Positions 1-13,131 are shown, counted from the stretch's first letter. The stretch: 64,000 nucleotides of DNA from Solanum dulcamara (GCF_947179165.1 NC_077245.1:15966740-16030739), one strand, 5' to 3'. Program-made: numbers and translations. The notes: generated by a model from the sequence alone, not told the origin.

Positions 1-1266
1 ATATCATGTACGCAAAAGAGTATGCGTTAGTACTTTGAATGTACTAAGTATGTAAGGATGCATGAACATTGAGGAAACATTAAAACATTTATGTAATATG
101 GAATATAATTTAATGTATGCATAATGAATCATATATTTATCCTTTAAAACATTCATTTTGTGGAAAATTAACCATAACGACATATAAGACCATGCGAGCT
201 ATTACATGGAATCCAACATAACCCCCTACGTTGGCCGGGGAGACTACTTGCTGGGTAGAACTCCGTCAACTTCATTCATTTCTTTAACTTTAACTTTAAG
301 GGCTATTTATGGATCCATTAGCCTAAGCCTACAAGGGCTCCTATGTTGGCACATAGTTAATGAGACAAGGGGTTGCTACTAGGATTCCCTTACCGAATCC
401 CACCTCAATGCCTCATTCGGTGCTAATTCAATCCCAAAGAATAGTTTAATACTTCAAAATATTCATAGCATATAACTTGAGAATTCAAACATCATATTCG
501 GTAGAATAGCTCATTAAAACATTTGATAATTCAAATATGCAAGAATTGTCCTTATTGCATAAAGAATCCATCATTCATATTATTTCATCATTCTTTCATT
601 TAATAAGACTCCCTTTTTGATCATAGATATTGCTTTTATAAACATTTATTTGGAGTCAAAACTTTCAAGTCAAACTTTATAAAAAAAACATAGTAAAACT
701 AGGTGAGTTCAAATCACTTCAACTTGCAAATATGTATGTAAATAAATATACATAAATACTTTGAAATCCATTAATTAAAAATCATGCTTTAAACAACCCA
801 TCATGAATTTCAAGAACCTTTAAATAGATAATTAGAGGGTTTACTTGTAAATCATCAATTCATATATATGAAATTATGTTGCATCAAAATAAAGCAATAA
901 TTATTAGTTTAACCATAATTCATACTATTAAGTAAAAATAAGAATAAACATAACAAAATATTACTTGAAATCAAGATATTTAATTGAAAGAGTTTTTGTA
1001 CTACATGGGTGGAAGAACCCATGGATAAATACACACATAACTTACAGTAGAGCTTAAAGAAAATAAATAAATATAATTTATCATATAATCAAAATAATTT
1101 AGATATGAGAGTGGAAGGAATACTCTCATTGAAGCCTTACATACCTGGAAACCGAAGCTTTAATTGGTACCGCAAGACTTAATGAACACTCTTGAATCCT
1201 AGCTTCTCTCCTTGCCGAAATGTTTTTTGTACTACCCGGAATATATGAATCACCGGAATAGTATTT
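1..1266 (-). mobile_element. Outer antisense Gypsy solo LTR, left part (unit 1)
   Basis: This is the reverse complement of the LTR of the Gypsy element at 1350-10977. It is the unit-1 counterpart of the solo LTR at 43979-46300; its first ~385 bases lie outside the window. It breaks off at 1266 in TATTT, where another antisense LTR starts, and resumes at 13137 after the second TATTT. Together with 13137-13786 it forms the oldest of three nested layers. Confidence 0.9.
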
Positions 1267-1349
1267 TGTCACGACCCAAGCCTAGGGCCTAGACGTGACA
1301 TGGCGAATGAGGAACCCGAAAGTACCTCAAACAAGCCTCTTAGTATTCT
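1267..1349 (-). mobile_element. Inner antisense LTR, left fragment (83 bp)
   Basis: It starts with TGTCACGACCC, the reverse complement of the LTR 3' terminus, and reads 83 bases into an antisense LTR before the full-length Gypsy element interrupts it. The remainder is at 10983-13131. The flanking TATTT at 1262-1266 repeats at 13132-13136, so this LTR inserted as its own event into the outer LTR and later lost its internal region and second LTR. Confidence 0.92.
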
Positions 1350-3679
1350 TGTAACATCCCCTAAAAACGTTGTATACGATGTTTCAATTTTTGCCTAAAC
1401 ATGATACAGCCTCTGTATTTTGGTCATATCTTTTCATAGGAATATCCAAATTGAGTGATTCAAATTTCTGAGTAACCACAAGATCATTACCTATAACCTT
1501 TATGAAGACTATATTTTAAGATTCGGAGGTTAAGTAGGTCAAAACAATTAATCTTTGTAAGGTAGGATTCTGTGACGGAAATGAGTGTTTATAGAAGAAA
1601 AATCATATCTAACTGTAGGTATATCCAAATTGGATGATTCTTGAACTATATGAAACTAGACTTCCATATCTACAATTCTTATGAAGACACCAAACCCTAA
1701 TAAGGAATTTATCTTATTCAAACGTAGCTCCCAAAAAGAGTATTCTGTCAAAGATAACTCATTTCACCTACCATAGAAAGATCTAGATACATTTGACATC
1801 ACTCATGACATAAATTGTCCTCCATTTAACATCATCCATGACATCAATATATTCCACTAAATTTTCAGATTTTTATTTATAATTATTTTATTTATTGTTA
1901 GGTCCTCTTTCCCACCTATAAATACCCACCTTATTTCCTCATTTTATTCATCAAGCTTTCTCAAGCAAATCTTCTCTCTATACACTTCTTTACACATTCT
2001 CAAATATAATTTTAGTTCTTAGTAGTGAAGAAATACTATTTCGGTGATTTATATACTCCGGGTAGTACACAAAACGTTCTGGCAAGGAGAGAAGCTAGGA
2101 CTCAAGAGTGGTCATTAAGTTTTCCGGTACCAACTAAATCTTCAGTTTCCAGGTATGTAAGGTTTCAATGAGAGTATTCCTTCCATTCTCATGTCTAAAT
2201 TATTTTGATTATATGATAAATTATATTTATTTATTTTCTTTAAGCTTTACTCTAAGTTATGTGGGTGTTTATCCATGGGTTCTTCCACCCATGTAGTCCA
2301 AAAATTCTTTCAATTAAATATCTTGATTTCAAGTAATATTTTTTTATGTTAATTCTTATTTTTACTTAATAGTATGAATCATGGTTAAACTAATGATTAT
2401 TGTTCTATTTTGATGCAACATAATTTCATATGTATGAATTAATGGTTTGCAAGTAATTCCTCTATTTATCTCTTTAAAGGTTCTTGAAATTAAGGGTGGG
2501 TTGTTTAAAGAATGATTTTTAATTAATGGATTTCAGAGTATTTATGTATATTTATTTACATACATATTTGCAAGTTGAAGTGATTTGAACCCACCTAGTT
2601 TTACTATGTTTTTTTTATAAAGTTTGACTTGAAAGTTTTGACTCCAAATAAATGTTTTTAAAAGCAATATCTATGATAAAAAAGGGAGTCTTATTAAATG
2701 TAAGAATGATGAAATGATATGAATGATGGATTCTTTATGCAATAAGGAAAATTCTTGCATATTTGAAATACCAAATGTTTTAATGAGCTATTCTACCGAA
2801 TATGATGTTTTAAATTCTCAAGCTATATGTTATGACTATTTTGAAGTATTAAATTATTCCGTGGGATTGACTTAGCACCGAATGGGTCATTGAGGTGGGA
2901 TTCGGTAAGGGAATCCTAGTAGCAACCCCTTGTCTCATTAACTATGTGCCAACATAGGAGCCCTTGTAGGCTTAGGCTAATGGATCCATAAATAGCCCTT
3001 AAAGTTAAAGTTAAAGAAATGAATGAAATTGACGGAGTTCTACCTGGCAAGTAGTCTCCCAGCCAACGTAGGGGGTTATGTTGGATTCCATGTAATAGCT
3101 CGCATGGTCTTAAATGTCGGTTATGGTTAATTTCCCACAAAATGAATGTTTTAAAGGATATCTATATAATTTATTATGCATGTATTACATTATGTTCCAT
3201 ATTACATAAATGTTATAATATTTTCTCAATGTTCATGCATCCTTACATACTTAGTACATTCAAAGTACTAACGCATACTCTTTTGCCTACATGATATCAC
3301 TATGTAGGGATCGGTGCTCCTCCTCGTTCTCCTCCACGTGGCTAGTTGATATTCCATTGAAGACTACTTTTGGTGAGTTCCCATGTTTCGGGAACAATAC
3401 TCCTTTATCTTTCTAGTTTATGATATGTTAAGATATTTTACTATGACATTTCTTCTATTATGATTGAGGGTGAGCTAGGGACTTGTCTTAGCCCCGTTAA
3501 ATCTAATAGTTAGAGGTATTGTTGGACATATGTAAGTTGAAGATTTATTCTGATTTCCGCTTGTTTATTTATCATCATTACCTATGAAAGGCTAAAAGAA
3601 TGCTAAGAGGCTTGTTTGAGGTACTTTCGGGTTCCTCATTCGCCATGTCACGTCTAGGCCCTAGGCTTGGGTCGTGACA
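1350..3679 (+). repeat. 5' LTR of the full-length Gypsy element
   Basis: It has TG...CA ends and matches the 3' LTR at 8653-10977 over its whole length. A CTATAAATACC promoter box lies at about 1916. A tract of about 190 bp (2567-2757) is closer to the outer antisense LTR at 541-731 than to its own partner LTR, suggesting local gene conversion. Confidence 0.96.
1917..1924 (+). promoter_or_regulatory. TATA box of the 5' LTR
   Basis: TATAAATA sits inside CCCACCTATAAATACCCACC, about 570 bases into the LTR, and is identical at 9220-9227 in the 3' LTR. It is the likely U3 promoter, with transcription starting some 30 bases downstream; the start itself is inferred. Confidence 0.7.
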
Positions 3680-3683
3680 AACT

Positions 3684-3695
3684 TGGTATCAGAGC
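3684..3695 (+). other. Primer-binding site, initiator Met tRNA
   Basis: TGGTATCAGAGC begins four bases after the 5' LTR and is complementary to the 3' end of plant initiator methionine tRNA, the usual primer for plant Ty3/Gypsy elements. Confidence 0.93.
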
Positions 3696-3893
3696 CCGAG
3701 GTTTTGAATGATCCTTGGAGTCCAACATATCACGTCGAATAGGGTCTTGTTTATGGTTGTGAAGCACGCCACAATTATGAATAAGAGACTATGAGGCGTT
3801 TAGGAAAATTTTCACTTCTTTCAAATTCATGTCGTGCCTTAGAGTGTCCTAAGCTTTCCTTTAACTAACGACCCATTTTGTGTTCTCTAGATA

Positions 3894-6800
3894 ATGACTC
3901 GTGGAAGACCACCTCAAAGAGCAAGGGTTGACGATGAGGACCAAACTCCTCCGATTCCTAATGCCCAACATCATGAGGATGGGGTAACCCATGCCGAGTT
4001 TCACAGTGTTATTACTTTGTTAGCTCAAGTCGTAGCTAACCAAGGGAATCTAGGTGTTCCTCCTTCCCAAATGCAAAATTTAGCCTCTAGGATTCGGGAT
4101 TTCCAAAGGATGAATCCGCCCGAGTTCGATGGTTCTAAACTAGATGAGGACCCTATGGAGTTCATTAATGAGGTGTACCGGATTGTGGCTATCATGGGTG
4201 TGCCACCAAATGAGAAGGCCGAGCTAGTGGCCTATCAACTCAAAGGTGTGGCTCGAGTGTGGTACGAACAATGGATTGTTGAGAGGGATGAAGAAATAGG
4301 GTCGATAGGATGGGAAGAGTTCAAAGGTGCCTTCCTAGACCGCTTCTTCCCATTGGAGCTAAGGGAGGCCAAAATCCAAGAGTTCATCAACCTCCGTCAA
4401 GGAAGTATGAGTGTGAGGGAGTATGCTCTCAAATTCACTAAGTTGTCAAAGTATGCTCCCTTCATGGTCTTTGACCCAAGAGCTAGAATGAGCAAGTTTA
4501 TTTCCGGTGTCTCAACCTTGGTATCCAAGGAGTGCAAAACGGCCATGTTGATCAAGGAGATGGATATCTCTCGGTTAATGACTTACGCAGAACAAATTGA
4601 AGAAGAGAAGCTTAGAGAGAGATCAAGGGGGTTCAAAAAGGCTAGAGTAGATGGTGGAGGGTTTAACCCTCAAAGGTCCGATTATGGTAACAATGGCAAA
4701 GGCCAAGGTGGGCAACGATTTATGGGGCAAGGTTCCACCAATACTCCTCCTCCAAGGTTCAACAAGGACAAGAGTGGTAAACCAATAATTCCAAGAGAGA
4801 ATGTTGCTACTCAAACTTTCCCTGCTTGCAAGAAGTGTGGAAGGACTCACAAAGGGGAATGCTTAGCTGGCTCCAATGCATGCTTTAAGTGTGGCAAGCT
4901 GGGCCACCATGCTAAGGATTGTAGAGATGGTGGTGGTAGGACTCAAGGCCAAATTGCTCATGGTCAACAAGTCCAAGGAGGTGTCCAACACACCAACCGC
5001 TTTTACGCCTTGCATGGGAGACAAGAGGTTGAGGATGCACCCAATGTCATTACCGGTATGTTAAAGGTCTTTTCTTTTGATGTGTATGCACTATTAGATC
5101 CGGGTGCAAATTTATCTTTTGTTACTCCATTCCTTGCTAATAGATTTGATGTTTTACCTAAAATGTTATTAGAGCCTTATTTGGTGTCTACCCCTGTTGG
5201 TGAGTCAGTTATTGCTAGAAAGGTCTATAGGGGTTGCCTTGTGTCTATCTTGCATAAAGTTATTCCTTGTGATCTCATTGAGCTTGATATGATAGATTTC
5301 GATGTCATTCTTGGGATGGATTGGTTACATGCATCTTATGCTTCTATAGATTGTAGGAATCATCGAGTCAAGTTCCAATTTCCAAATGAGCCTGTTATTG
5401 AACAGCAGGGTCGTGATTCGGTGGTTAAGGGTCAGTTTATTTCTTATCTTAAGGCTCGCAAAATGATTTCTAAGGGATGTATTTACCATATTATGAGGGT
5501 TAGGGATGTCAACTCCAAAAGTCCTTCTCTTGAGTCAGTTCCTATAGTCAATGAATTCCCCGATGTCTTTCCTGATGACCTTCTCGGTGTCCCTCCCGAA
5601 AGGGAAGTTGATTTTGGTATTGATATCCTCCCCGATACCCAACCTATCTCTATTCCTCCTTACCGCATGGCCCCAGCAGAATTGAAAGAGCTGAAGGAAC
5701 AATTAAAGGACTTGTTAGAGAAGGGGTTCATAAGACCAAGTATTTCGCCATGGGATACTCCCGTTCTATTTGTAAGAAAGAAGGATGGGTCACTTCGAAT
5801 GTGCATAGACTATCGACAATTAAATAAGATGACCATTAAGAACAAGTACCCACTCCCTAGAATAGATGACTTGTTTGATCAATTACAAGGGGCAAGTCAC
5901 TTCTCCAAGATCGACCTTCGGTCCGGCTACCACCAACTACGGGTAAGGGAGTGTGACATTCCCAAAACAGCCTTCCTAACAAGGTATGGTCACTATGAGT
6001 TTGTGGTGATGAGTTTTGGGTTAACGAATGCACCGGCGGTGTTTATGGACTTGATGAATAGGGTGTTCAAACCTTACCTTGATACCTTTGTAGTAGTCTT
6101 CATCGATGATATTTTAATTTACTCTCGGGGTGAGGAAGAACATAAAAATCACTTGAGAGTTGTTCTTCAAACATTGAGGGATAAACAATTATTTGCAAAA
6201 TTTAGTAAGTGTGAATTTTAGTTAAAGGAGGTAGCATTTCTTGGTCACGTAGTGTCCGGTGATGGAATCAAGGTTGATCCTAAGAAAATAGAGGCAGTCA
6301 AAAATTTGCCTAGACCATTATCTCCTTCAGACATTAAGAGCTTCTTAGGTCTAGCTGGGTACTATAGACGGTTCGTCAAAGGCTTTTCTTTCATCTCATC
6401 TCCTATGATAAAATTGACCTAAAAGAAATCCAAATTCATATGGACAGATGAGTGTGAGAAGAGTTTCCAGACCTTAAAAGATCGACTTACCTCTGCTCCT
6501 ATTTTGACTCTCCCAGAAGGATTAGAAGGGTTTGTAGTTTATTGTGATGCTTCAAAGATTGGTTTAGGTTGTGTCTTAATGCAAAACGGCAAGGTCATAG
6601 CCTATGCTTCTAGGCAATTAAAGGTGAATGAGCGTAACTACCCTACCCATGACCTTGAATTGGCGGCCGTTGTGTTTGCTCTGAAGATTTGGAGGCATTA
6701 CCTCTATAGGGTACATGTGGATGTGTATACTGATCATAAGAGTCTTCAGTATGTGTTCACCCAAAAGGACCTTAACCTAAGGCAAATGAGGTGGCTAGAA

Positions 6801-8454
6801 CTCCTTAAGGACTATGACATGAGTGTGCACTATCATCCGGGTAAAGCTAATGTGGTTGCTGATGCACTTAGTAGAGTGTCTATGGGGAGTATGGCCCATG
6901 TGGATGAAAGTAAAAGGGAGTTGGTGAAAGATGTTCACCGATTGGCTAGATTAGGGGTGAAGTTGTGTGGTACTAATGATGGGGGTATGGTTGTTCAAAA
7001 TAGATCTGAATCCTCTTTGGTGGTGGATGTTAAATCCAAGCAAGATCTTGACCCAAAGTTTATCGAGTTAAAGAAGTTGGTAAAGGAAAAGAAGATAGAG
7101 GTCTTTTCCCAAGGGGGAGATGGGGTACTGTACTATCAAGGTCAGATATGTGTTCCAAATGTTGATGGCTTAAGGAGTTTGATCATGATGGAGGCTCATA
7201 ATTCTACATACTCCATTCATCCCGGTTCAACGAAAATGTACCGAGACTTAAAGGAGTTGTATTGGTGGGGTGGCATGAAGAAGGACATAGCAAGGTTTGT
7301 GTCCGAATGTACGAATTGCCAACAACTGAAGGCCGAACATCAAAGGTCGGGTGGCCTAGCCCAAGATATTGAAATCCCAACTTGGAAGTGGGAAGATGTG
7401 AATATGGATTTTGTAGTGGGTTTGCCTCATACCCGGAAGCGTCATGACTCAATTTGGGTAATTGTTGATAGAATGACTAAGTCAGCTCACTTCCTACCAG
7501 TTAAAACTTCCTATAGTGCTGGAGACTATGCTAAGTTGTATATTCGGGAGTTGGTGAGGTTGCATGGTGTGCCATTATCCATTATTTCGGATCGTGGTAC
7601 CCAATTCACTTCACACTTCTGGAGATCATTTCAAAAAAGCCTCGGTACTAAGGTAAAGTTGAGCACAACATTCCATCCTCAAACAGATGGGCAAGCCGAA
7701 AGGACGATTCAAACACTAGAGGATATGTTAAGGGCTTGTGTGTTGGAGTTTAAAGGGAATTGGGATGATCATCTACCTCTCATCGAGTTTGCCTATAATA
7801 ATAGTTACCACTCAAGTATTGAGATGGCGCCATTTGAGGCTTTGTATGGGAGACGATGTAGATCACTAGTTGGTTTTCGAAGTAGGTGAGATGACCTTAT
7901 TGGGCCCCGATTTGGTACTTGATGCTTTAGAGAAGGTGAAGATCATTAGAGAAAGGTTGAAGACGGCTCAAAGTCGTCAAAAGTCCTATTCTGACACTAG
8001 AAGAAGGGATCTTGAGTTTAATGTGGATGATTGGGTGTATCTGAAGGTTTCACCCATGAAAGGTGTGGTTCGATTTGGTAAGAAAGGGAAATTGAGCCCT
8101 AGATATATAGGGCCTTATAGAATCGTGAGACGTGTTGGTAAGGTTGCATATGAGTTGGAATTACCATTGGAAATGGCCATGGTTAATCCAGTGTTTCACG
8201 TGTCTATGTTGACAAAACATGTGGGTGATCCTAGTTCCATTCTACCTATGGGAGTAGTGAATATTGAAGAAAACTTGACCTATGAAGAAATTCCTGTAGA
8301 AATTTTGGACCGGCAAGTTAAGAGATTGAGGAACAAAGAAATTGCATCAGTTAAAGTCCTTTGGAGGAATCAACAAATAGAAAGTGCAACATGGGAAGCG
8401 GAAGCAGATATGATTAAGAGATACCCTCATCTTTTCCCCTCTACCCAAACCTAA
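3894..8454 (+). pseudogene. Gypsy gag-pol polyprotein, disrupted
   Basis: The single reading frame would encode the retrotransposon polyprotein. In order it shows a gag domain (about residues 90-210), a CCHC knuckle [14 protein letters not shown] at 4881-4922, a protease with LLDPGA in place of the usual DSG/DTG, an RT with FIDD at 6099-6110, RNase H (VYCDAS, then TDHKSL), an HHCC and DD35E integrase (D at 7407, D at 7590, E at 7698) and a C-terminal chromodomain near 8290-8430. The frame is broken three times. TAG at 6219 follows CEF where related elements have Trp. TAA at 6420 lies in LT*KKSKF, probably from Gln. A 2-nt deletion near 7874 (GGTTTTCGAAG instead of GGTTGGTTCGAAG) shifts the frame, so the last 580 bases read in another frame. 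The ATG at 3894 opens the gag sequence directly after the leader. The copy could act only if proteins were supplied in trans. Confidence 0.95.
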
Positions 8455-8639
8455 GGTATTAAGTTGTCCTTGCTCAATTACTTGAAATCCTTACAACTTT
8501 TCTTGTCATATGCTTGCAAAATTATGAAATATATTTTAAACGATATTTTAAATTACATTGTTGCATTAATGATAGGTTGTTTGTTAACACTCTACTCTAC
8601 TCAAGCTAAGTCTTTTCTCATTCGAGGACGAATGTTCCC

Positions 8640-8650
8640 AAGGGGGAGAT
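8640..8650 (+). other. Polypurine tract
   Basis: AAGGGGGAGAT lies immediately before the 3' LTR, two bases from its TG start. It is the expected plus-strand primer for this class. Confidence 0.9.
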
Positions 8651-8652
8651 AA

Positions 8653-10977
8653 TGTAACATCCCCTTAAAACGTTGTATACGATGTTTCAATTTTTGCCTA
8701 AACATGATACAACCTCTGTATTTTGGTCATAACTTTTCATAGGAATATCCAAATTGAGTGATTCAAATTTCTGAGTAACCACAAGATCATTACCTACAAC
8801 CTTTATGAATACTATATTTTAAGATTCGGAGGTTAAGTAGGTCAAAACAATTAATCTTTGTAAGGTAGGATTCTGTGATGGAAATGAGTGTTTATAGAAG
8901 AAAAATCATATCTAACTGTAGGTATATCCAAATTGGATGATTCTTGAACGATATGAAACTAGACTTCCATATCTACAATTCTTATGAAGACACCAAATCC
9001 TAATAAGGAATTTATCTTATTCAAACGTAGCTCCCAAAAAGAGTATTCTGTCAAAGATAACTCATTTCACCTACCATAGAAAGATCTAGATACATTTGAC
9101 ATCACTCATGACATAAATTGTCCTCCATTTAACATCATCCATGACATCAATATATTCCACTAAATTTTCAGATTTTTATTTATAATTATTTTATTTATTG
9201 TTAGGTCCTCTTTCCCACCTATAAATACCCACCTTATTTCCTCATTTTATTCATCAAGCTTTCTCAAGCAAATCTTCTCTCTATACACTTCTTTACACAT
9301 TCTCAAATATAATTTTAGTTCTTAGTAGTGAAGAAATACTATTTCGGTGATTTATATACTCCGAGTAGTACACAAAACGTTCTGGCAAGGAGAGAAGCTA
9401 GGACTCAAGAGTGGTCATTAAGTTTTCCGGTACCAACTAAATCTTCGGTTTCCAGGTATGTAAGGTTTCAATGAGAGTATTCCTTCCATTCTCATGTCTA
9501 AATTATTTTGATTATATGATAAATTATGTTTATTTTCTTTAAGCTTTACTCTAAGTTATGTGGGTGTTTATCCATGGGTTCTTCCACCCATGTAGTCCAA
9601 AAACTCTTTCAATTAAATATCTTGATTTCAAGTAATATTTTTTTTATGTTAATTCTTATTTTTACTTAATAGTATGAATCATGGTTAAACTAATGATTAT
9701 TGTTCTATTTTGATGCAACATAATTTCATATGTATGAATTAATGGTTTGCAAGTAATTCCTCTATTTATCTCTTTAAAGGTTCTTGAAATTAAGGGTGGG
9801 TTGTTTAAAGCATGATTTTTAATTAATGGATTTCAAAGTATTTATGTATATTTATTTACATATATGTTTGCAACTTGAAGTTATTTGAACCCATCTAGTT
9901 TTATTATGTTTTCAATAAAGTTTGACTTGAAAGCTTTGACTCCAAATAAATGTTTATGAAAACAATATCTATGATCAAAAGGGAGTCTTATGAAATAAAT
10001 GAATGATGAAATGATATGAATGATGGATTCTTCATGCAATAAGGAAAATTATTGCATATTTGAAATACCAAATGTTTTAATGAGCTATTCTACCGAATAT
10101 GATGTTTTAAATTCTCAAGCTATATGTTATGACTATTTTGAAGTATTAAACTATTCTGTGGGATTGACTTAGCACCGAATGGGTCATTGAGGTGGGATTA
10201 GGTAAGGGAATCCTAGTAGCAACCCCTTGTCTCATTAACTATGTGCCAACATAGGAGCCCTTGTAGGCTTAGGCTAATGGATCCATAAATAGCCCTTAAA
10301 GTTAAAGTTAAAGAAATGAATGAAATTGACGGAGTTCTACGTGGCAAGTAGTCTCCCCGGCCAACGTAGGGGGTTATGTTGGATTCCATGTAATAGCTCG
10401 CATGGTCTTAAATGTCGGTTATGGTTAATTTCCCACAAAATGAATGTTTTAAAGTATATCTATATGATTTATTATGCATGTATTACATTATGTTCCATAT
10501 TACATAAATGTTATAATATTTCCTCAATGTTCATGCATCCTTACATACTTAGTACATTCAAAGTACTAACGCATACTCTTTTGCCTACATGATATCACCA
10601 TGTAGGGATCGGTGCTCCTCCTCGTTCTCCTCCACGTGGCTAGTTGATATTCCATTGAAGACTACTTTTGGTGAGTTCCCATGTTCCGGGAACAATACTC
10701 CTTTATCTTTCTAGTTTATGATATGTTAAGATATTTTACTATGACATTTCTTCTATTATGATTGAGGGTGAGCTAGGGACTTGTCTTAGCCCCGTTAAAT
10801 CTAATAGTTAGAGGTATTGTTGGACATATGTAAGTTGAAGATTTATTCTGATTTCCGCTTGTTTATTTATCATCATTACCTATGAAAGGCTAAAAGAATG
10901 CTAAGAGGCTTGTTTGAGGTACTTTCGGTTTCCTCATTCGCCATGTCACGTCTAGGCCCTAGGCTTGGGTCGTGACA
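8653..10977 (+). repeat. 3' LTR of the full-length Gypsy element
   Basis: It has the same ends as the 5' LTR (TGTAACATCC to GTCGTGACA). It carries its own TATAAATA at 9220-9227, which could drive outward transcription into the antisense LTR that follows. In the 9860-10060 stretch it resembles the inner antisense LTR more than its own 5' partner. Confidence 0.96.
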
Positions 10978-10982
10978 ATTCT
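10978..10982. other. Target-site duplication ATTCT of the Gypsy element
   Basis: ATTCT here repeats ATTCT at 1345-1349. Removing the element and one copy restores a continuous antisense LTR across the site. Confidence 0.95.
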
Positions 10983-13131
10983 TTTAGCCTTTCATAGGTA
11001 ATGATGATAAATAGACAAGCGGAAATCATAATAATAAATCTTCAACTTACATATGTCCAACAATACCTCTAACTATTAGATTTAATGGGGCTAAGACAAG
11101 TTCCTAGCTCACCCTCAATCATAACAGAAGAAATGCCATAATAAAATATCTTAACATATCATAAGCTAGAAAGATAAAGGAGTATTGTTCCCGGAACATG
11201 GGAACTCACCAAAAGTAGTCTTCAATGGAATATCAACTAGCCACGTGGAGGAGAACGAGGAGGAGCACTGATCCCTACATGGTGATATTATGTAGGCAAA
11301 AGAGTATGCGTTAGTACTTTGAATGTACTAAGTATGTAAGGATGCATGAACATTGAGAAAATATTATAACATTTATGTAATATGGAACATAATGTAATAC
11401 ATGCATAATAAATCATATGGATATCCTTTAAAACATTCATTTTGTGGGAAAATAACCATAACCGACATTTAAGACCATGCGAGCTATTACATAGAATCCA
11501 ACATAACCCCCTACGTTGGCCGGGGAGACTACTTACCAGGTAGAACTCCGTCAACTTCATTCATTTCTTTAACTTTAACTTTAAGGGCTATTTATGGATC
11601 CATTAGCCTAAGCCTACAAGGGCTCTTATGTTGGCACATAGTTAATGAGACAAGGGGTTGCTACTAGGATTCTCTTACCGAATCCCACTTCAATGACCCA
11701 TTCGGTGCTAAGTCAATCCCACGGAATAGTTTAATACTTCAAAATAGTCATAACATATAGCTTGAGAATTTAAAACATCATATTCGGTAGAATAGCTCAT
11801 TAAAACATTTGGTATTTCAAATATGCAATAATTTTCCTTATTGCATAAAGAATCCATCATTCATATCATTTCATCATTCATTTATTTCATAAGACTCCCT
11901 TTTGATCATAGATATTGTTTTCATAAACATTCATTTGGAGTCAAAGCTTTCAAGTCAAACTTTATTGAAAACATAGTAAAACTAGATGGGTTCAAATAAC
12001 TTAGAGTAAATAGATAAATAGAGAAATTACTTGCAAACCATTAATTCATACATATGAAATTATGTTGTATCGAAATAGATCAAAAATCATTAATTTAACT
12101 ATAATTCATATTATTAAGTAAAAATAAGAATTACTATAAGAAAATATTACGTGAAATCAAGAGACTAAATTTAAATAGTTTTTGGACTATATGGATGGAA
12201 GAACTAATGGATAAACACCAACATAACTTAGAGTAAAGCTTAAAGAAAATAAATATAATTTATCATATAATTAAAATAATTTAGGCATGAGAGTGAAAAG
12301 AATACTCTCATTGAAACCTTACATACCTAGAGACCGAAGCTATAGTTGGTACCGAAAGACTTAATGAACACTCTTGAGTCCTAGCTTGTCTCCTCGCCGG
12401 AACGTTTTGTGTACTACCCAGAGTATATAAATTACCATAATAGTATATTTCTTCACTACTAAGAACTAAAACTATATTTGAGAATGTATAAAGAAGTGTA
12501 TAGAGAGAAGATTTGCTTGAGAAAGCTTGATGAATAAAATGAGGAAATAAAGTGGGTATTTATAGGTGGGAAAGATGACCTAACAATAAATAAAATAATT
12601 ATAAAAAAAATCTGAAAATTTAGTGGAATATATTGATGTCATGGATGATGTTAAATGGAGGACAATTTATGTCATGAGTGATGTCAAATGTATCTAGATC
12701 TTTCTATGGTAGATGAAATGAGTTATCTTTGAGAGAATACTCTTTTTGGGAGCTGCGTTTGAATAAGATAAATTCCTTATTAGGATTTGGTGTCTTCATA
12801 AGAATTGTAGATATGGAAGTCTAGTTTCATATATTTCAAGAATCAACCAATTTGGATAAACCTACAGTGAGATATGATTTTTCTTCTATAAACACTCATT
12901 TCCGTCACAGCATCCTACCTTACAAAATTTAATTTATTTGACAAACTTAACCTCCGAATCGTAAAATATGGTTTTCATAAAAGTTGTAGGTAATGATCTT
13001 GTGGTTACTCAGAAATTTGAATCACTCAATTTGGATATTCCTATGAAAGGTTATGCCCAAAAATATAGAGGTTATATCATGTTTAGGCGAAAATTGAAAC
13101 ATCGTATACAATGTTTTTAGGGGATGTTACA
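10983..13131 (-). mobile_element. Inner antisense LTR, main part
   Basis: It continues the antisense LTR that starts at 1267 and ends with GGGATGTTACA, the reverse complement of the LTR start. Near 11992-12000 it lacks roughly 120 bases present in the other LTRs. With the 3' LTR on its left it makes an inverted repeat with arms of about 2.1 kb and a spacer of only 78 bases (10900-10977). Confidence 0.93.

Larger units (their letters stand above)
1350..10977 (+). mobile_element. Full-length Ty3/Gypsy chromovirus (Tekay/Del-like), 9628 bp
   Basis: The element runs from TGTAACATCC to GTCGTGACA with LTRs of 2330 and 2325 bp, a primer-binding site, a gag-pol region and a polypurine tract in canonical order. 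The 5-bp target duplication ATTCT is perfect (1345-1349 and 10978-10982). The target was an antisense LTR of the same family. The chromodomain at the end of pol and the long LTRs point to the Tekay/Del clade. Gag-pol is broken by two stops and a frameshift, so the copy is non-autonomous. The LTRs differ by roughly one to two percent by eye, with differences clustered near 2567-2757. Confidence 0.95.

Noticed and set aside
10320..10592. A 90-codon frame starting MKLTEFY, open in the 3' LTR and also in the antisense LTRs at 11288-11560 and 44367-44639.
   Set aside because: It lies in the LTR with no known domain, is broken in the 5' LTR and in the outer LTR, and its sharing is explained by LTR homology.
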